NCBI GenBank assembly: GCA_963969595.1
Contig: OZ018409.1
Span: forward strand, 23,428,163-23,492,162
Length of the DNA stretch: 64,000 nt
Direction of reading: 5' to 3'
DNA from: Neckera pumila
Lineage: Eukaryota > Streptophyta > Bryopsida > Hypnales > Neckeraceae
A model generated the notes under the pieces. That model was not told where the DNA came from and made no database searches. It saw only the letters and a program-made list of their open reading frames with translations. Of this stretch, positions 12,955 through 24,557 are shown in pieces (the first letter of the stretch is position 1; each line of letters opens with the position of its first letter). Position numbers and translations under genes: made by a program.

Positions 12955-12964
12955 TAATATCTTT

Positions 12965-13338
12965 AGAGAAGTTGTCTCTCTATTAATGTATGATGTAAAG
13001 ACATATTATTTCTAGAAATGGTGTCTTTCTTTGAATGGAAGAACTCATGCCTCAAATCCCTAGGATTTCATTTCAAAGCTCATGTTTTTTGTAGTTTAGT
13101 TTTTATTTAAGAGCTTTCTTGTATTATACTTTAAGAACTTGTTTGGCTTTTGGCTTTTTACTACTATCTTTTCACCTTCTTGCATCTACTTTTTTGTAAA
13201 CTTAGATTAATCATTGGGCATATAGATGTTGATTTCTATTACTATTAAAGAATATTCATTGCTAAAATCATAATAGATGAAATTTGGAAAATTATTTGAG
13301 ATTTGGAAAGCTTATACTAGATTTAGAGATTAAGTCTT
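12965..13338. other. AT-rich spacer
   Basis: No feature recognised beyond the flank of the retroposed insertion. Confidence 0.35.
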
Positions 13339-13830
13339 TTAACCCCTAATGATCCAAAGGGCGTTGGTACTTTAAAAAAGGGCCAAAATTGCCTAGAATT
13401 TGAGCAATTTGTTTGCTCATTTTTCCTTGAAGTTTACATTGAGAGTGAGTACCCCGTTAAATTTAGAATATCTGACTGCATATTTTATTAAATATTAAGT
13501 TTAAAGTTTTATTTGGGTCCATGGAAAAACAAGGCAATACATTTTGAAGGAGCATATCATTAGATGTGTTTAGAGGCCTCCGGAAGATTATTTTAGAATT
13601 GCTCCCTTTACTATGAATCAGCGCATTGCTGTCAAAATAAAGAAATAATTTAAGAAATAAAAATGGGCACATTTGTCTTCCACTTGAGATCTTTGGATCT
13701 ACCCTTTTTGAGGTGGGCAACAATTGCATTAGTTGGCTGATTTTTTAGTTCATGTCCAAATTGAACCAAAAAACATGAGCCATGAATTACACTACACCAC
13801 TCAAATTTAAAAAATTCCATAAGGTGGAGT
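13339..13830. mobile_element. TTAA-type element, single recognisable end
   Basis: Starts TTAA-CCCCTAATGATCC like the full elements, but I found no matching right end before the next element begins. Probably a truncated or rearranged copy. Non-coding. Confidence 0.4.
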
Positions 13831-14577
13831 TTAACCCCTAATGGACCAATGGAGGCACATTTTGGACATAAATTGTCAAAACCGGCTACTTTTTAGGGCA
13901 ACACAAAAAAAATATAAAAAATGTTTTTTTTTCAAAATACAACCATATGAATTTGTACTAGACTTCTCTAGGAGTGTGTGGAAATTTTTTTAGAAATGTT
14001 ATACCCATGGATCGAAAGATTATATTGTTTGAAGTTAGGAGAATTTTTTTTTTTGGACCTTGCCAGACAGGGCCAGCAGGCTTTAACTCCTCCTAAAGTG
14101 AGATTTTTACATTACATATGGTTAGTTTTTTTTGACATTTGCATCTTGTATCATATAAGTAAGTTACATATCTACCAAATTTAAGAATTATTGGAGGAAA
14201 TTTGCATATGCTGCCCAAAATTGCCCAAGCTGCCCAAAAAGTTTAGGGCAATATAACTTTTGATCCAGGCACTCAATTGGAAAGAAAATTATATTTCCAC
14301 TAAGGGAAAGATATTCACACCTTTTGTCAAATTTTCAAGAACATTTGTCAAAAAATGACTTCATACACAAGATAATATGCGTACTTTTAATGGTTATTTG
14401 GTCTTTTGATCCACATGTATGGAATTTGATGATACTACTACCACTGAATTTATAATGCAATTTATTTTTGAAAAATAATTTTCATTTATAAAAATGTCAA
14501 AATTGAAGATTAGGTGGCTCACAAAGAGAGGGGCAACAATCAGAAAATGGTCGCTTGCTTGGATCATTAGAGGTTAA
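13831..14577. mobile_element. TTAA-type MITE, subfamily C, copy 1
   Basis: 747 bp. Left end TTAA-CCCCTAATGGACC, right end GGATCATTAGAGG-TTAA. Its left half, inverted, resembles the right half of 29108-29798 and 14574-15149 (TTTTGGACA/TGTCAAAA blocks). The right TTAA is also the left TTAA of the next element. Confidence 0.75.
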
Positions 14578-15149
14578 TCCCTCAAGGACCATATGGTCAT
14601 TGAACGTCCAATTGAAAAGTTGAATAGATTCCTTTGAAGTCCAGTCTAAATGAATTTTTATAAGTTTTTCACAAAAGATGTGGATATGTATCCCTTGATG
14701 AGAATATATTTTTTTCTCCAATCAGATGCCTAGATCTAAAATTATATTGCCTGTAGTTTTTTAGACAAGTTAGGCAACTTCAAACAGCATGTAAATAATT
14801 ACTTCTCCACCTCTGAACTTTGACATGTATGCAGATAATATGATACAAAATACATCAATTAAAAAACTCTTATATATATGTAGTGCAAAAATCTCACTCT
14901 AGAATGAATTAGAGTCTATTGATTCAATTGGGTAGGATATGAAAAAAAATTCTTCTAACTTCAAACACTTAAATCTTTCAATCCATGTAGTCAAAGTTTC
15001 TGAAAAATAATTTTTCACATTCCTATATTTATACGGTACAAATTATTTTGCAAAGTTGAATTTTGAACTTTTTTTTCATTTCCTTCTCACTCCCCCAAAT
15101 AGTGGCAATTTTGGACAATTTTTGCCCAAAATGTGCCCTTGTCCTTTAA
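14574..15149. mobile_element. TTAA-type MITE, subfamily C, copy 2
   Basis: 576 bp. Left end TTAA-TCCCTCAAGGACC. The right end is shortened, with TTGTCCTTTAA running directly into the next element's TTAA-CCCC. The interior matches 29108-29798 through TCTTTCAATCCATGTAGTCAAAGTTTCTG-like blocks. Non-coding. Confidence 0.7.
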
Positions 15150-15430
15150 CCCCTAAAGGACCAAGGTGATTTTCTTATCAAAAAACACTCAAAATTGTCA
15201 TTTCTATTGCAAAGAGAAAAGAACTTTAAAAATTGTTTTTTTTGCATATCCAACCATAAGACCTTATACTTGACTAGTATATGAATACATGGAAGAAATT
15301 TCATAAACTTTGATCATGTACATTGTAAAATATAACATTTGAAGTGTGAAAAAACCTATGTATCAAAAATTGGGAGTTTTTGACAATTTTTCTTGAACAT
15401 TACCTTGGCTCTATCCTTTACAAGTTATCC
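15146..15430. mobile_element. TTAA-type element, truncated subfamily A-like copy
   Basis: Begins TTAA-CCCCTAAAGGACC and keeps the AACCATAAGACCTTATAC and TATCAAAAATTGGG-like interior, then fades near a worn end (CTATCCTTTACAAGTTAT) at about 15428, next to the second dispersed-repeat copy. Confidence 0.55.
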
Positions 15431-15460
15431 TTGCAACAATATATTACCCTTTGAATGACT

Positions 15461-16040
15461 AATGACTTTGAAAGCTTCTAAATGACCCCAAACCATTCTT
15501 TTTTATCCAAGTTCTTTCTCCCTTTTGGTTGAAGTGGTGCACAATAAAGAAGGTCTAATTGAGGCCACAAAATGATTTGGGTATTTTTCTGTTTGAAGAA
15601 ATTTACGATCAAAGGTGCACAACTAATCTAGGACAATTTTGTTGTGTGCTCTTGTATAAAAGTTTCATTTTTCATTACAAACACAAAAACTACCCTTGAT
15701 TAATAATTAATTATAGTTGTCTAGGGTAATTGCAATGTTGCGAATGTCGGGGACTGTTTATGGAATTTGACTGCCTTTGATGCCAACAATTTTTGTTGCC
15801 TATACTCATAGATCTTTCATAATGTTATGGAAGGACTAACGTATGTTGATATTGGTACACAATGTGTGGTGTAAAGGCATCTTAGAACCTGCTTAGAAGG
15901 GCCAAGGATAATTAACCAATATGATCTTTTTTTTTGCATGTATAGAAAAAGCATTTGAACTAATTCTTTATCACTGGTGATTCAAATTCATAATTGGAAT
16001 CAAATGCTCCAATGAAATAGAAAAGGTTAATTAAAAAGGA
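15461..16040. repeat. Dispersed repeat, copy 2 (unoccupied site)
   Basis: Homologous to 3253-4215 but without the 378-bp insertion; GGGCCAAGG occurs once, at 15899-15907. Class unknown. Confidence 0.75.
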
Positions 16041-16281
16041 AAAAAAACGCAGAATAGGAGGTAGATTTAATTTTATATTTATATCAATGTAGGTAGAAAT
16101 AAGATAAACTTGCCTAGGGGGGAAAAATTCCTCTCACTTTCAAAGTACGGTAGGAAAGTAGGCATAATTACTCCAAACCAACACTACGTACCAAAGTTGT
16201 TCAAATGTATGTCAATGGTATACAATTCAATAAGTTTTCTTCAAACTACCCAATCTTTGAGTAATTGAGTATTGCACTTAA

Positions 16282-16864
16282 ATAACCCTTGAAGTCCCAA
16301 GGCCATTTTTTTGTCAAAAATCACTCAAAACTGCTACTTTTATTGCGTTCATCCAAGAAATTAGAAAAAAATATTTTTTTTAGAATCTAACCACAGGATC
16401 TTATACTACACTTTTTTCAAATCATGTGGTAAAAATTGTGTGATATTTGACCAAACAGGTTGAAAGATATCAGCATTTAAAGTTATAGAAAAAGTTTTTT
16501 TTAATAAGATGCTTTGATTGCCCTCAAAACAAGAAACTCTATAACTTTCACCTCACTAATCCAAATGGAATGAATCAAAGCTCCTATTTAGACAAAATAT
16601 AATTTATTTAAAAAAGGTAATAAATTTTTTTTTTAGTTTTTTATGGGTTTTTTTTAGTTGCCTATTCTCCCCCGTTTTGAAGTTATTGTAGCATAACTTT
16701 TGCTCTCAGACACCAATTGAAATAAAAATTAGATTCCCAAAAAGCTAATAATTTTTTCTATCTTATGGAAAAGTTTCAAAAAGTTTCACCAAAAATTGAG
16801 TTCATAGGAACCTACCCAAAATCCATTTTGTCCCCCATAGGGACAATGGGACTTTAGGGGTTAA
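16282..16864. mobile_element. TTAA-type MITE, subfamily D, copy 1
   Basis: 583 bp, closely related to 18830-19415. Left end ATAA-CCCTTGAAGTCCC (worn), right end GGGACTTTAGGGG-TTAA. A hairpin GTCCC-CCATA-GGGAC sits inside the right end. Shared interior: TTGCGTTCATCCAAGAA and GAATCTAACC-CAGGATCTTATACTACAC. Non-coding. Confidence 0.8.
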
Positions 16865-17082
16865 TACCACCCTGATTCTTACAGTGATACCACTTGAAAA
16901 TTTTCATTAGAAGAATTATGGGGCCTCTAGAGGGCCACTCTACAACCCTTTGAGGACCCCATAAACTATTTTTTTGTTTGCTAAGAGAATTATTTTTCCC
17001 TTATTCCCATTCACAGTCAATTACATTGTCAGATGCTTGTCAATGGCTGAAAATTCAATTGGAAAGTGTTTCATAATCAAAG

Positions 17083-18007
17083 TTAACCCCTAAGGGACCA
17101 AGGCCTTTTTTCTGCCAAAAAACTCTCAAAATTGCCATTTCTAAAGCAAAGAGTAAAAAAACTTAAAAATTGTTTTTTTGCACATCTAACTGTAGGATCT
17201 TATACCTAACTAGTATGAGAATGTGTGCAAAAATTTTCAGAATTTTTGACCGCACAGATTGCAAGATATCTGTGTTTAAAGTAGAAAAAACAAGTTTTTC
17301 AGCACATTGCGGGACCAGATTTTTTGACTTTAAACATTTTTAACTTAAAATTTTTGCACTACAGCGTTTTGAGCTTTAAATCTTTATAGTGGAGAATTGA
17401 GTTGAGAGTCTAGGAAAAAAAAAGGAATTTCAAAAAAACTTAATTATCATTCCTAAAAAAATTGTTAAGTAGAAGTAGGTACAAGATAGAAGGAAATCTA
17501 AAATATTCATATATTTAGATGGAATTAAAATGCACTAATCCCAATGGTGAGATTGTTCTAGAAAGTAAACTAAACCATTTCAAAAAAATAAAATTGAAAA
17601 ATTACAAAAATTGCATTCCGAAATGAATCCTACAAGTTACTTTTTTCAAGAAGATGCTCTCACTGCCCAAAAAACAAGAATGTCCATAACTTCCTCATAA
17701 CAAATCCAAATGAAATGAATCAAAGCTTTCCATATAGAAAAAATATAATCTATGAGAAAAAAAGTATTTAAGAAAAAAATTCAAAATTTTGCAAAAATTT
17801 TTGTTGCCCCCCGTCCCTACGCATTCCAAGAAATGGCATAACTTCTCGCTCGTAGGTCCAATTTCAAATTTTTTTTTTCACCACATGCTTCTCTCAATTC
17901 TTCACATTTACAAAAAGTTTTAGAAAATCAGGAGAAATTACAGCCCATAGGTACCTGCCCAAAATCCCATTTGTCCTCCAAACGGACAATGGTCCTTTAG
18001 GAGTTAA
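17083..18007. mobile_element. TTAA-type MITE, subfamily A, copy 2
   Basis: 925 bp, in inverted orientation relative to 10472-11394 and of nearly equal length. Ends TTAA-CCCCTAAGGGACCA and GGTCCTTTAGGAG-TTAA. The hairpin end (GTCC-TCCAAAC-GGAC) is on the right. Blocks GATTGCAAGATATC and TAGGATCTTATACC are conserved. Confidence 0.85.
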
Positions 18008-18829
18008 TAGTATTTAAGTACCTTAATCCTAATTATTAAGCACTATCTCCTCGGTTGCACCTTCCTCTCAATCCAAGTTGTGGAAAAAATTGCACATGTC
18101 CCCAAATAGTCTAATGGCTTACCATCAAGATTATTTTTTTATGCCAATGTCAAAGACTTATTTTGTGGACATTGGAAGTGTTTGAAGATGAGAGAAGAAG
18201 CTCTTTTTAGAAGTGGGGCAACAACAAGTAGAATAATGCATGCGGGATTTGTATATTGGATTGAGTAGAAGTTCCACCGCTCAAAGCTAAGTGAAAAAAA
18301 GGAAGTGTATTAAAAGCATAATTTTGGGCTTCATTTAATAGGCACAATACAATAATTTATTGAAAAAACTTTGGACTACGAAAAGTTGGAGAATCAAGCT
18401 AAGTTTTATACGCACCCAAAAATCAATTTGAAATTTTAAGTCTCCAATCAAAAGTCATGGACAAAATTCATATCGGATATTTGAGAATGTCAAAGAAAAT
18501 GTTTGTTCAATTTATTAAGCATCATTTGAAAATTTTATGACATATTTTAGACATGGGATTTCATGGTTGAAAAACATTACCAAAAAAACTCATTCATGAA
18601 TAGAAAAAGGAATGGAGGATATAGAGTGAAGGACTTTCAAGTTTGGCTTTGTCAAGTTTGGCTTTTAGGAATTAGTCCTAAAATGATGCCACTAACACTA
18701 AGTGTCCAATGGATGATAGAGAATCCTTCTATGTAGGACACAATTGCAGATGTTCATCTTTGAAATTTTGTCTAAAAAAGAGAAGTCTTGAAGAGTAGTT
18801 TGACCTCCAATGAGTATTATTGAGGTTCT
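18008..18829. other. Spacer between two TTAA elements
   Basis: AT-rich, no gene or repeat boundary recognised. Confidence 0.35.
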
Positions 18830-19415
18830 CTAACCCCTAAAGTCCCAAGGCCATTTTTCTAGCAAAATCACTCAAAACTGCTACTTTTGTTGCGTTCATC
18901 CAAGAAGTCATTTTTTTTTTTTTTAGAATCTAACCGCAAGTTCTTGTACTACACTTTTCTCAGATCATGTTATAAAATTTTTGAGATATTTGACAACACG
19001 GATTGAAAGACATCAACATTCAAAGTGAGATAAAAAGTTTTTTTTCAAGAAGATGCTTTGGTTGCCTGCAAAACAAGAAACTCTATAACTTTCACATCAC
19101 TAATCCAAGTGGAATGAATCAAAGCTTCCTATTTAGACAAAAATATAATCTATGAGAAAAAAATAATTAAAAAATTTATTTCAATTTTTTATGGATTTTT
19201 TTTGCTACTAACCCAGTTTCCCCCATTTTGAGGTTATTGTAGCATAACTTTTGCTCCCGAGCACCGATTGAAATAAAAACTGCATTTCCCAAAAGCCAAT
19301 AAGTTTTTCTATATTACAGGAAAGTTTCAAAAAAATTCACCCAAAATTGAGCTCACAGTAACCTGCCTAAAATCCATTTTGTCCCCTGTAAGAACAATGG
19401 GACTTTAGGGGCTAA
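18830..19415. mobile_element. TTAA-type MITE, subfamily D, copy 2, CTAA target
   Basis: 586 bp. Left CTAA-CCCCTAAAGTCCC, right GGGACTTTAGGGG-CTAA. The same non-palindromic tetramer CTAA stands on both sides in the same orientation, so the four bases are a target duplication and not part of the inverted repeat. The interior matches 16282-16864. Confidence 0.85.
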
Positions 19416-19715
19416 ACAAATGATTCACAATGTACCAGAAAAGTTGATTTCTATGGTGACCATCCCATCCTTCTAGGGTTAAGAAAACTCAACTAGCATC
19501 ACAGCTTGCTGGGTACTTGTGTTTTGAGATTTGCAAACTGTCGGCATGGAAAAACATTCAGGAGACAAAATTTTGGGCTCAAAATTTGAACAAGCCAAAA
19601 TTTGAACAAGCCAAAATTTTGCAGCACAAATCTCAAGCTCTGACCCCGAACTTATTGGTATCCGTACTACATGGGGTGAAGCAAGCATGCAGTGCCCCAA
19701 GAAAATTAACACATT
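19416..19715. other. Spacer with a short direct repeat
   Basis: Contains AATTTGAACAAGCCAA repeated in tandem at about 19580-19612, and a CTAGGGTTAA motif at about 19474. No gene seen. Confidence 0.4.
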
Positions 19716-19903
19716 CTTCATTCATCCAGCCGTTCTGAACATTCATCCGACGTTTCTGTCAACAGAGTGGGACAGATTCCAACTCGAGACAGGCGCCTGC
19801 ATCCGAAGTCTTCATTCATCCAACAGTTCCGAACATTCATCCAACGTTTCTGTCAACAGAGCGGGACAGATCCCAGCTAGAAAGAGGCGCCCGCATTCGG
19901 AAG
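19716..19903. repeat. 94-bp tandem duplication upstream of the TMEM33-like gene
   Basis: Two adjacent copies with period 94. Both contain TTCATTCATCCA, GAACATTCATCC, TTTCTGTCAACAGAG and GGGACAGAT. It lies 240-430 bp before the start codon, so it is in the promoter or 5' leader and may duplicate regulatory sites. Confidence 0.85.
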
Positions 19904-20145
19904 GTGGTAGAAGGAACCAAAGCGAGCAATTTCAGAGCAAGCATGCTGCTGCATTAGGGTTTCGATCCCGCCAGGTTCCTTGTCACAGCTCCCAATCGCG
20001 ATCGGAATTCTATCCGCCGTGTGTGCATTTTAGTTTTTACTCGAACTGGATTATAGAAAGAGCGTCTTTCGCAGATTTGAAGTTGCAGCATTGACGTCGA
20101 CGTACGAGAGGGATCAATTAATTTGCAGACTGTGAAGTGGTGGGG

Positions 20146-23100
20146 ATGGCGGGGGAGGATCAGGCGCTGAAACGGGCCTCTGCGGAAGCGTATGCCTACG
20201 ATGAGGACTCCCGATGGTCCGATTACTGGAACAATGTGCTGATTCCGCCGCAGATGAGTTCTCGTCCTGAGGTCCAGCGTCACTTCCAGCTCAAATTTTA
20301 CCAGCGCTTCATCGTACGTGCCCCGCACCTAATTGTGTGCCTCTATTCCCATGATCGTGTGTGGATTTGTGAAGAGTACACGAGTCATTTTTTTGTAAAC
20401 TTTGTTTATGTTTTTGGTTTGCATTTCAGTCTCACATGGAGATTTGCGATGCAATGGATTGTTCCAAACCTCTTGCGAATGTCAGAAGGATTTCTAAACG
20501 GAATGCTCTGGAGCTTGACTTTCGGATTTGTGATTACTTCTTGTTGATAAGGAATTCAATGCCGATTAGGAGGCGAGGATTTTAACGGGGTAATGCAGTG
20601 TCTGATTTTGATAAAGTCTGCATTTTGCAAGTTTAGGGTAATTGGATAGAGAGTATTATTAAGATCTTCCAGTCTTTTGACGACATTGCAGAGATGTTAG
20701 TCTAAGCTGCACCTGATGTGTTATTCCGATTGCCTGTGCACTTTATGTAAGGAGAAAATTGTGACTGCAAAATTAAACCTGCAGCAGTGATTCATCAGCC
20801 CGACACGTTTCATGGTCTTAGATCGCGTTGATCATTACATTAAATAGAGGAACAACACTTGCAAAATGCAGACTTAAGAATAGCAGACGTCTATGATGGT
20901 CTGCCCAATTGCAAACATCCCTCAAACTAGACTTCCTCACAAAGCAGTAGTGCTTTTGCCTGCTCTTAGTCTTGATAACATCAGTAGGAAGTGCCGTTTG
21001 AAACTTCCACATTTTTGTGGTGATTCATGCTTCGTTGAACCGCATGTTCATAGTATACATACCACGACATCCTGCAAATAAGCTGATTGCATTATACTCA
21101 ACCTTTTCGTCAACTCCTAAAGAGGATTGCATATATGCGTTGGCCTCTGCCTCTCATTACTTTCTTGACTCTTATTGCAATTTTTTTTATCAACTTCTCT
21201 TGTGTGGCTCGGCTTCGTCGTAAATGATAAATGGTATTTTTTGTAAACTATTGAGTTTGCACTTGTATATGAATCAAGTTTGTGCCGGTGGTTTAATATC
21301 TAGATTCTAGTTCGAATGGCGGCTCGCTCAGGTACAATTAGTAACATGTAGCCTGTTTGTACAGGATTCAGAACTTGAAGTAGAACCTATCTCAAGCTTG
21401 AGAGACAGCTCCAAAGATAGCTCTGCAATTCCTCGAAGTCCGAGCATTACGTTACAACAACGTCAAGCTAGCGCAGGAACAAGCTCAGGTACACTTCAAT
21501 GTTTTAATAATGTTTGACCGTCGTCCATGTTTTTCTAATCACATGTGATTACAGTTTGTTTTACCATAATGCACTTTCAGCTTTTGTATTTAGTCACAGT
21601 GATATCTACGAAACGGAATAAGTTGCCTAGATTGGCTTTTTGAAACATCGCGTCTACGGTCTGGTGTTTCTATAAAAGATTCATTGACGAAATCCTGAAG
21701 AGATAGCTATTTACTATAATCATGACTCGATTTTAGGTTATCTCATTGGAGTTCATGTTCACAGCTTATGTTGGAATTGTTGCCCCGTCCTGAGGAATTT
21801 AATTGCTTGGCAATTGAGATCCAGCTCCTAAATGTTACTGATACGTCACTATTGTAGCTCGTAGCACGGCTGGAAACATCCCTACGCGACCTCCCCCACG
21901 AGCGGCTCCTCGTGCTAGTGGCACTCTTCAACTTGACCTGAAGTCTTTCCAATTTCTGAATAATGCATGGGTAAGTTTTAGTTCAGTTTCTTTTTATCAT
22001 TTCCTCCTGGTGTAGTATTGCTTTGCGAGGGGTAAGCTTTATAAATATGTGCTTTCTGTGGAGTTATTGATGCACCCATATATCTACAAAATTGAATGAT
22101 TCTCAGGTTAGGACACTTAGTTTACCACGGCGTTGTTATATCTTGATTGTAACGGACTAACATCTTTCTGATCTAATGCAGGTTGTCGTGATGGCAATTC
22201 TTGCCATATTTCCATTTTTACCACGAGGTATATCTGATCGAGGATACCGCTTTTCATTAGCGGGCTCTGCCGTTGCGTGTGCTCATTGTCTCTACCAAAA
22301 TAATCGGGTATAACTGGTGCTTTCACAAATTTAGACTTTATTGTGGATTTCATGATTTACTGGAAACTTTGTGATGAGCTTACGACGCATCAAGGTAACG
22401 TCACCAGTAAATCACCATTAAATTTTTCCCATTCATCTTGTAACAAGACGTTGAAATCTGAGAAGGATTCTAGATATTTGCAATCAAGTTTAACTCAAAA
22501 GTGCCAACATGTGCATGCAATACCCCTGACTTTTTGTATAATTGTGGGGTTGCAAATAATTTAGCGTTTACTGAAGGCGAGTGTTGTGGTGTATACACAG
22601 AGACCTCGTGCTTGGAATTTGCAAGCTTTGCAGCAATGGATGCAGTCTATAGTACCTTCTAAGGACTTCCTGTCATTTATGTTCTCTCTAATTTTTTTCT
22701 CTTCTATCTACCCCGTCAATTGTAAGTATTCCTTCTCTTCCCATATCTGTTTACTTGTCTCATTGGTTGATGCATATGTGCTGGGGAATAATGGCAGTGG
22801 GCGGTTGCGTTTGATGTTATGTTAGGGGGCACGTATCATATGCGATTATATAATTTACATGAATTTTTCTTTGTGAGTGGGAGGTTTTCTTAATTTTAAT
22901 TTTTTTAAACCTGAAGTACGTGAAGAGCTCTGGTGTATACAGTTGCAGTGGTTCCAGTTCTTTGCCGGTCATTGGAGCAAGTAGTGATATTCCTGCAAGA
23001 GAATTTCAACAATACTCAAGTCTACAAGTAATCTTTTTCACCTTTACCATCATTTGATAATAAGATTTTTTGTTCTTTTAAAGTGATTTAAGGAATGACT

Positions 23101-23968
23101 GGCTAATACGAAGGGCTTGGACCAAATCTCATGAATGACACATCCAGTTTCGTATCCAGTTTCGTATTTGCTTGAGTTATCGTCTTTACTTCTTATTTCC
23201 TGCATTCAAAATGGTACATGTTCACACTTGCTTCAGCTTCTAAACCTGAATGACGTGAAATCATGCTGCTGTTTGAATGAACAGGAATTTTCTACGGAGG
23301 CCTTGCGAATTGCTGACAGAGAACCGGACAATGTTGCATATGACAAGTACCAATGCAGAAATTGGGATTGGTTTCACACTAATTTTCAAGATTCTCACGT
23401 ACGCATGCCTTTTGCAAATGTTGGGTCATTCAATCAGTAGTTTAGAAATGTCTTGCCTTATGAGAAGCTTAAACTTCATCTCACAAACACTTGAAGGCTG
23501 TGCCGTTCAAAACCGTATCAACCGCGTAGATTTGAACATAAGAATAATAGCTAATACAATTTCATGTTCTTCATGCAGGCCACAACGCAATCTTGTTCAA
23601 GCTGTAATCTACTGGCAGGTTGGTGACCATTACTTTCAATCTTCATATTCTAATCATCATACTACTTTCAATCTTCATATTCAATCTTCATATTTCTGAG
23701 TTAGATATGGAAGACTTTTTTGTCTCTTCAGTAATTCAGGCTTTGCGAATTTAGAACTTTGGAATTGGAAACTGCATGAAGAGAATTACAAGTTTTACTT
23801 TTGTTTTTTCTCCAGTTATTGAAGCTCTTCTACAGAGCTCCAAATACTTCCGGGTATCATCAACAAGTTTGGTCAAGAATAGGCGCCCGTGTCGAGCCTC
23901 TGATTCAGCGATTCGCTCCAGCTTTGGAGCGCCCCCTTGATTATGTCCGGAACTGGTTTCTCAGTTAG
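20146..23968 (+). CDS. TMEM33/Pom33-family membrane protein
   Basis: Plant homolog of TMEM33 (yeast Pom33/Tts1). Family members shape ER membranes and associate with the nuclear envelope; their role in plants is little known. Nine exons: 20146-20313, 21365-21488, 21858-21970, 22182-22307, 22601-22721, 22943-23027, 23285-23398, 23579-23618 and 23816-23968. All GT-AG, joining to 1044 bp and 347 aa, the size of Arabidopsis homologs. N-terminal motif: RWSDYWNNVLIPPQMSSR. A Ser/Pro/Arg-rich linker (about 60-120) precedes hydrophobic segments at about 134-150, 158-175, 202-217, 221-236, 277-287 and 292-306. Conserved RPRAWNLQALQQW and the C-terminal SGYHQQVWSRIG then PLIQRFAP are present. The start is the first ATG in GGGGATGGCG. 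Exon junctions all keep frame, so the gene looks intact. Confidence 0.93.
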
Positions 23969-24283
23969 ATAGCATATGTACAACGATTCCTTTCTCCTAT
24001 TTTCTCGGTTATATCCTCACGAGAAGCCTCTTGTTCATCCCATATCTAGGAGCAGACATTTCAGACAATCGTGATTAGAAAGTGTGCGAAGAGTAGGTGG
24101 AGAGTTCCATTTTTTGGGTCTGCATGTCAGGATGCTACTCGTTGGTATTAGAGGTGTAGTTTCCTTTATCATTTTCAGTTCTTAGAAGTATTTATTCCAA
24201 TCTGAGATTCTCTGGCTTGTTTCATTTTAGATCTGATGTTACTTTTCTAACCTTCATAAGTATCTCTTGTAGTTGTGGTACTT
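23969..24283 (+). other. Presumed 3' untranslated region
   Basis: Follows the TAG stop of the TMEM33-like gene. No further coding exon is supported, and no clear polyadenylation signal was singled out. Confidence 0.4.
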
Positions 24284-24557
24284 AAGGTGGGTACACCCAA
24301 AACCGCCACAAATTGGTACTGTGCCTAGTTACTGTTACTAGGCTGGTCAGATTTTCATACAGTCTTATTGGCAAGTGAAAGGAGGTTCCAACGTACCAAA
24401 GAACGTAGCATTTGGATACTGTATGCAAAAGTTATTAAGGAACAAAGTTTGGTTCTAAAAGCGTTTCTTCCACATAGGTACAGAACTGATTTTGGAGATG
24501 TACAAAGAGTATACATGGCGGTTTAAGGTCAGTGGCGCATTTGGGTGTACCCACCTT
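24284..24557. mobile_element. MITE with 18-bp perfect inverted repeats, TA target
   Basis: Inverted repeats AAGGTGGGTACACCCAAA (24284-24301) and its complement (24540-24557). Taking the repeat to start at AGGTGGG leaves TA on both outer sides, the Tc1/mariner duplication. The interior has a hairpin GCCTAGT-loop-ACTAGGC near 24325. 274 bp and non-coding, so non-autonomous. The repeat itself contains the palindrome GGGTACACCC. Confidence 0.8.
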
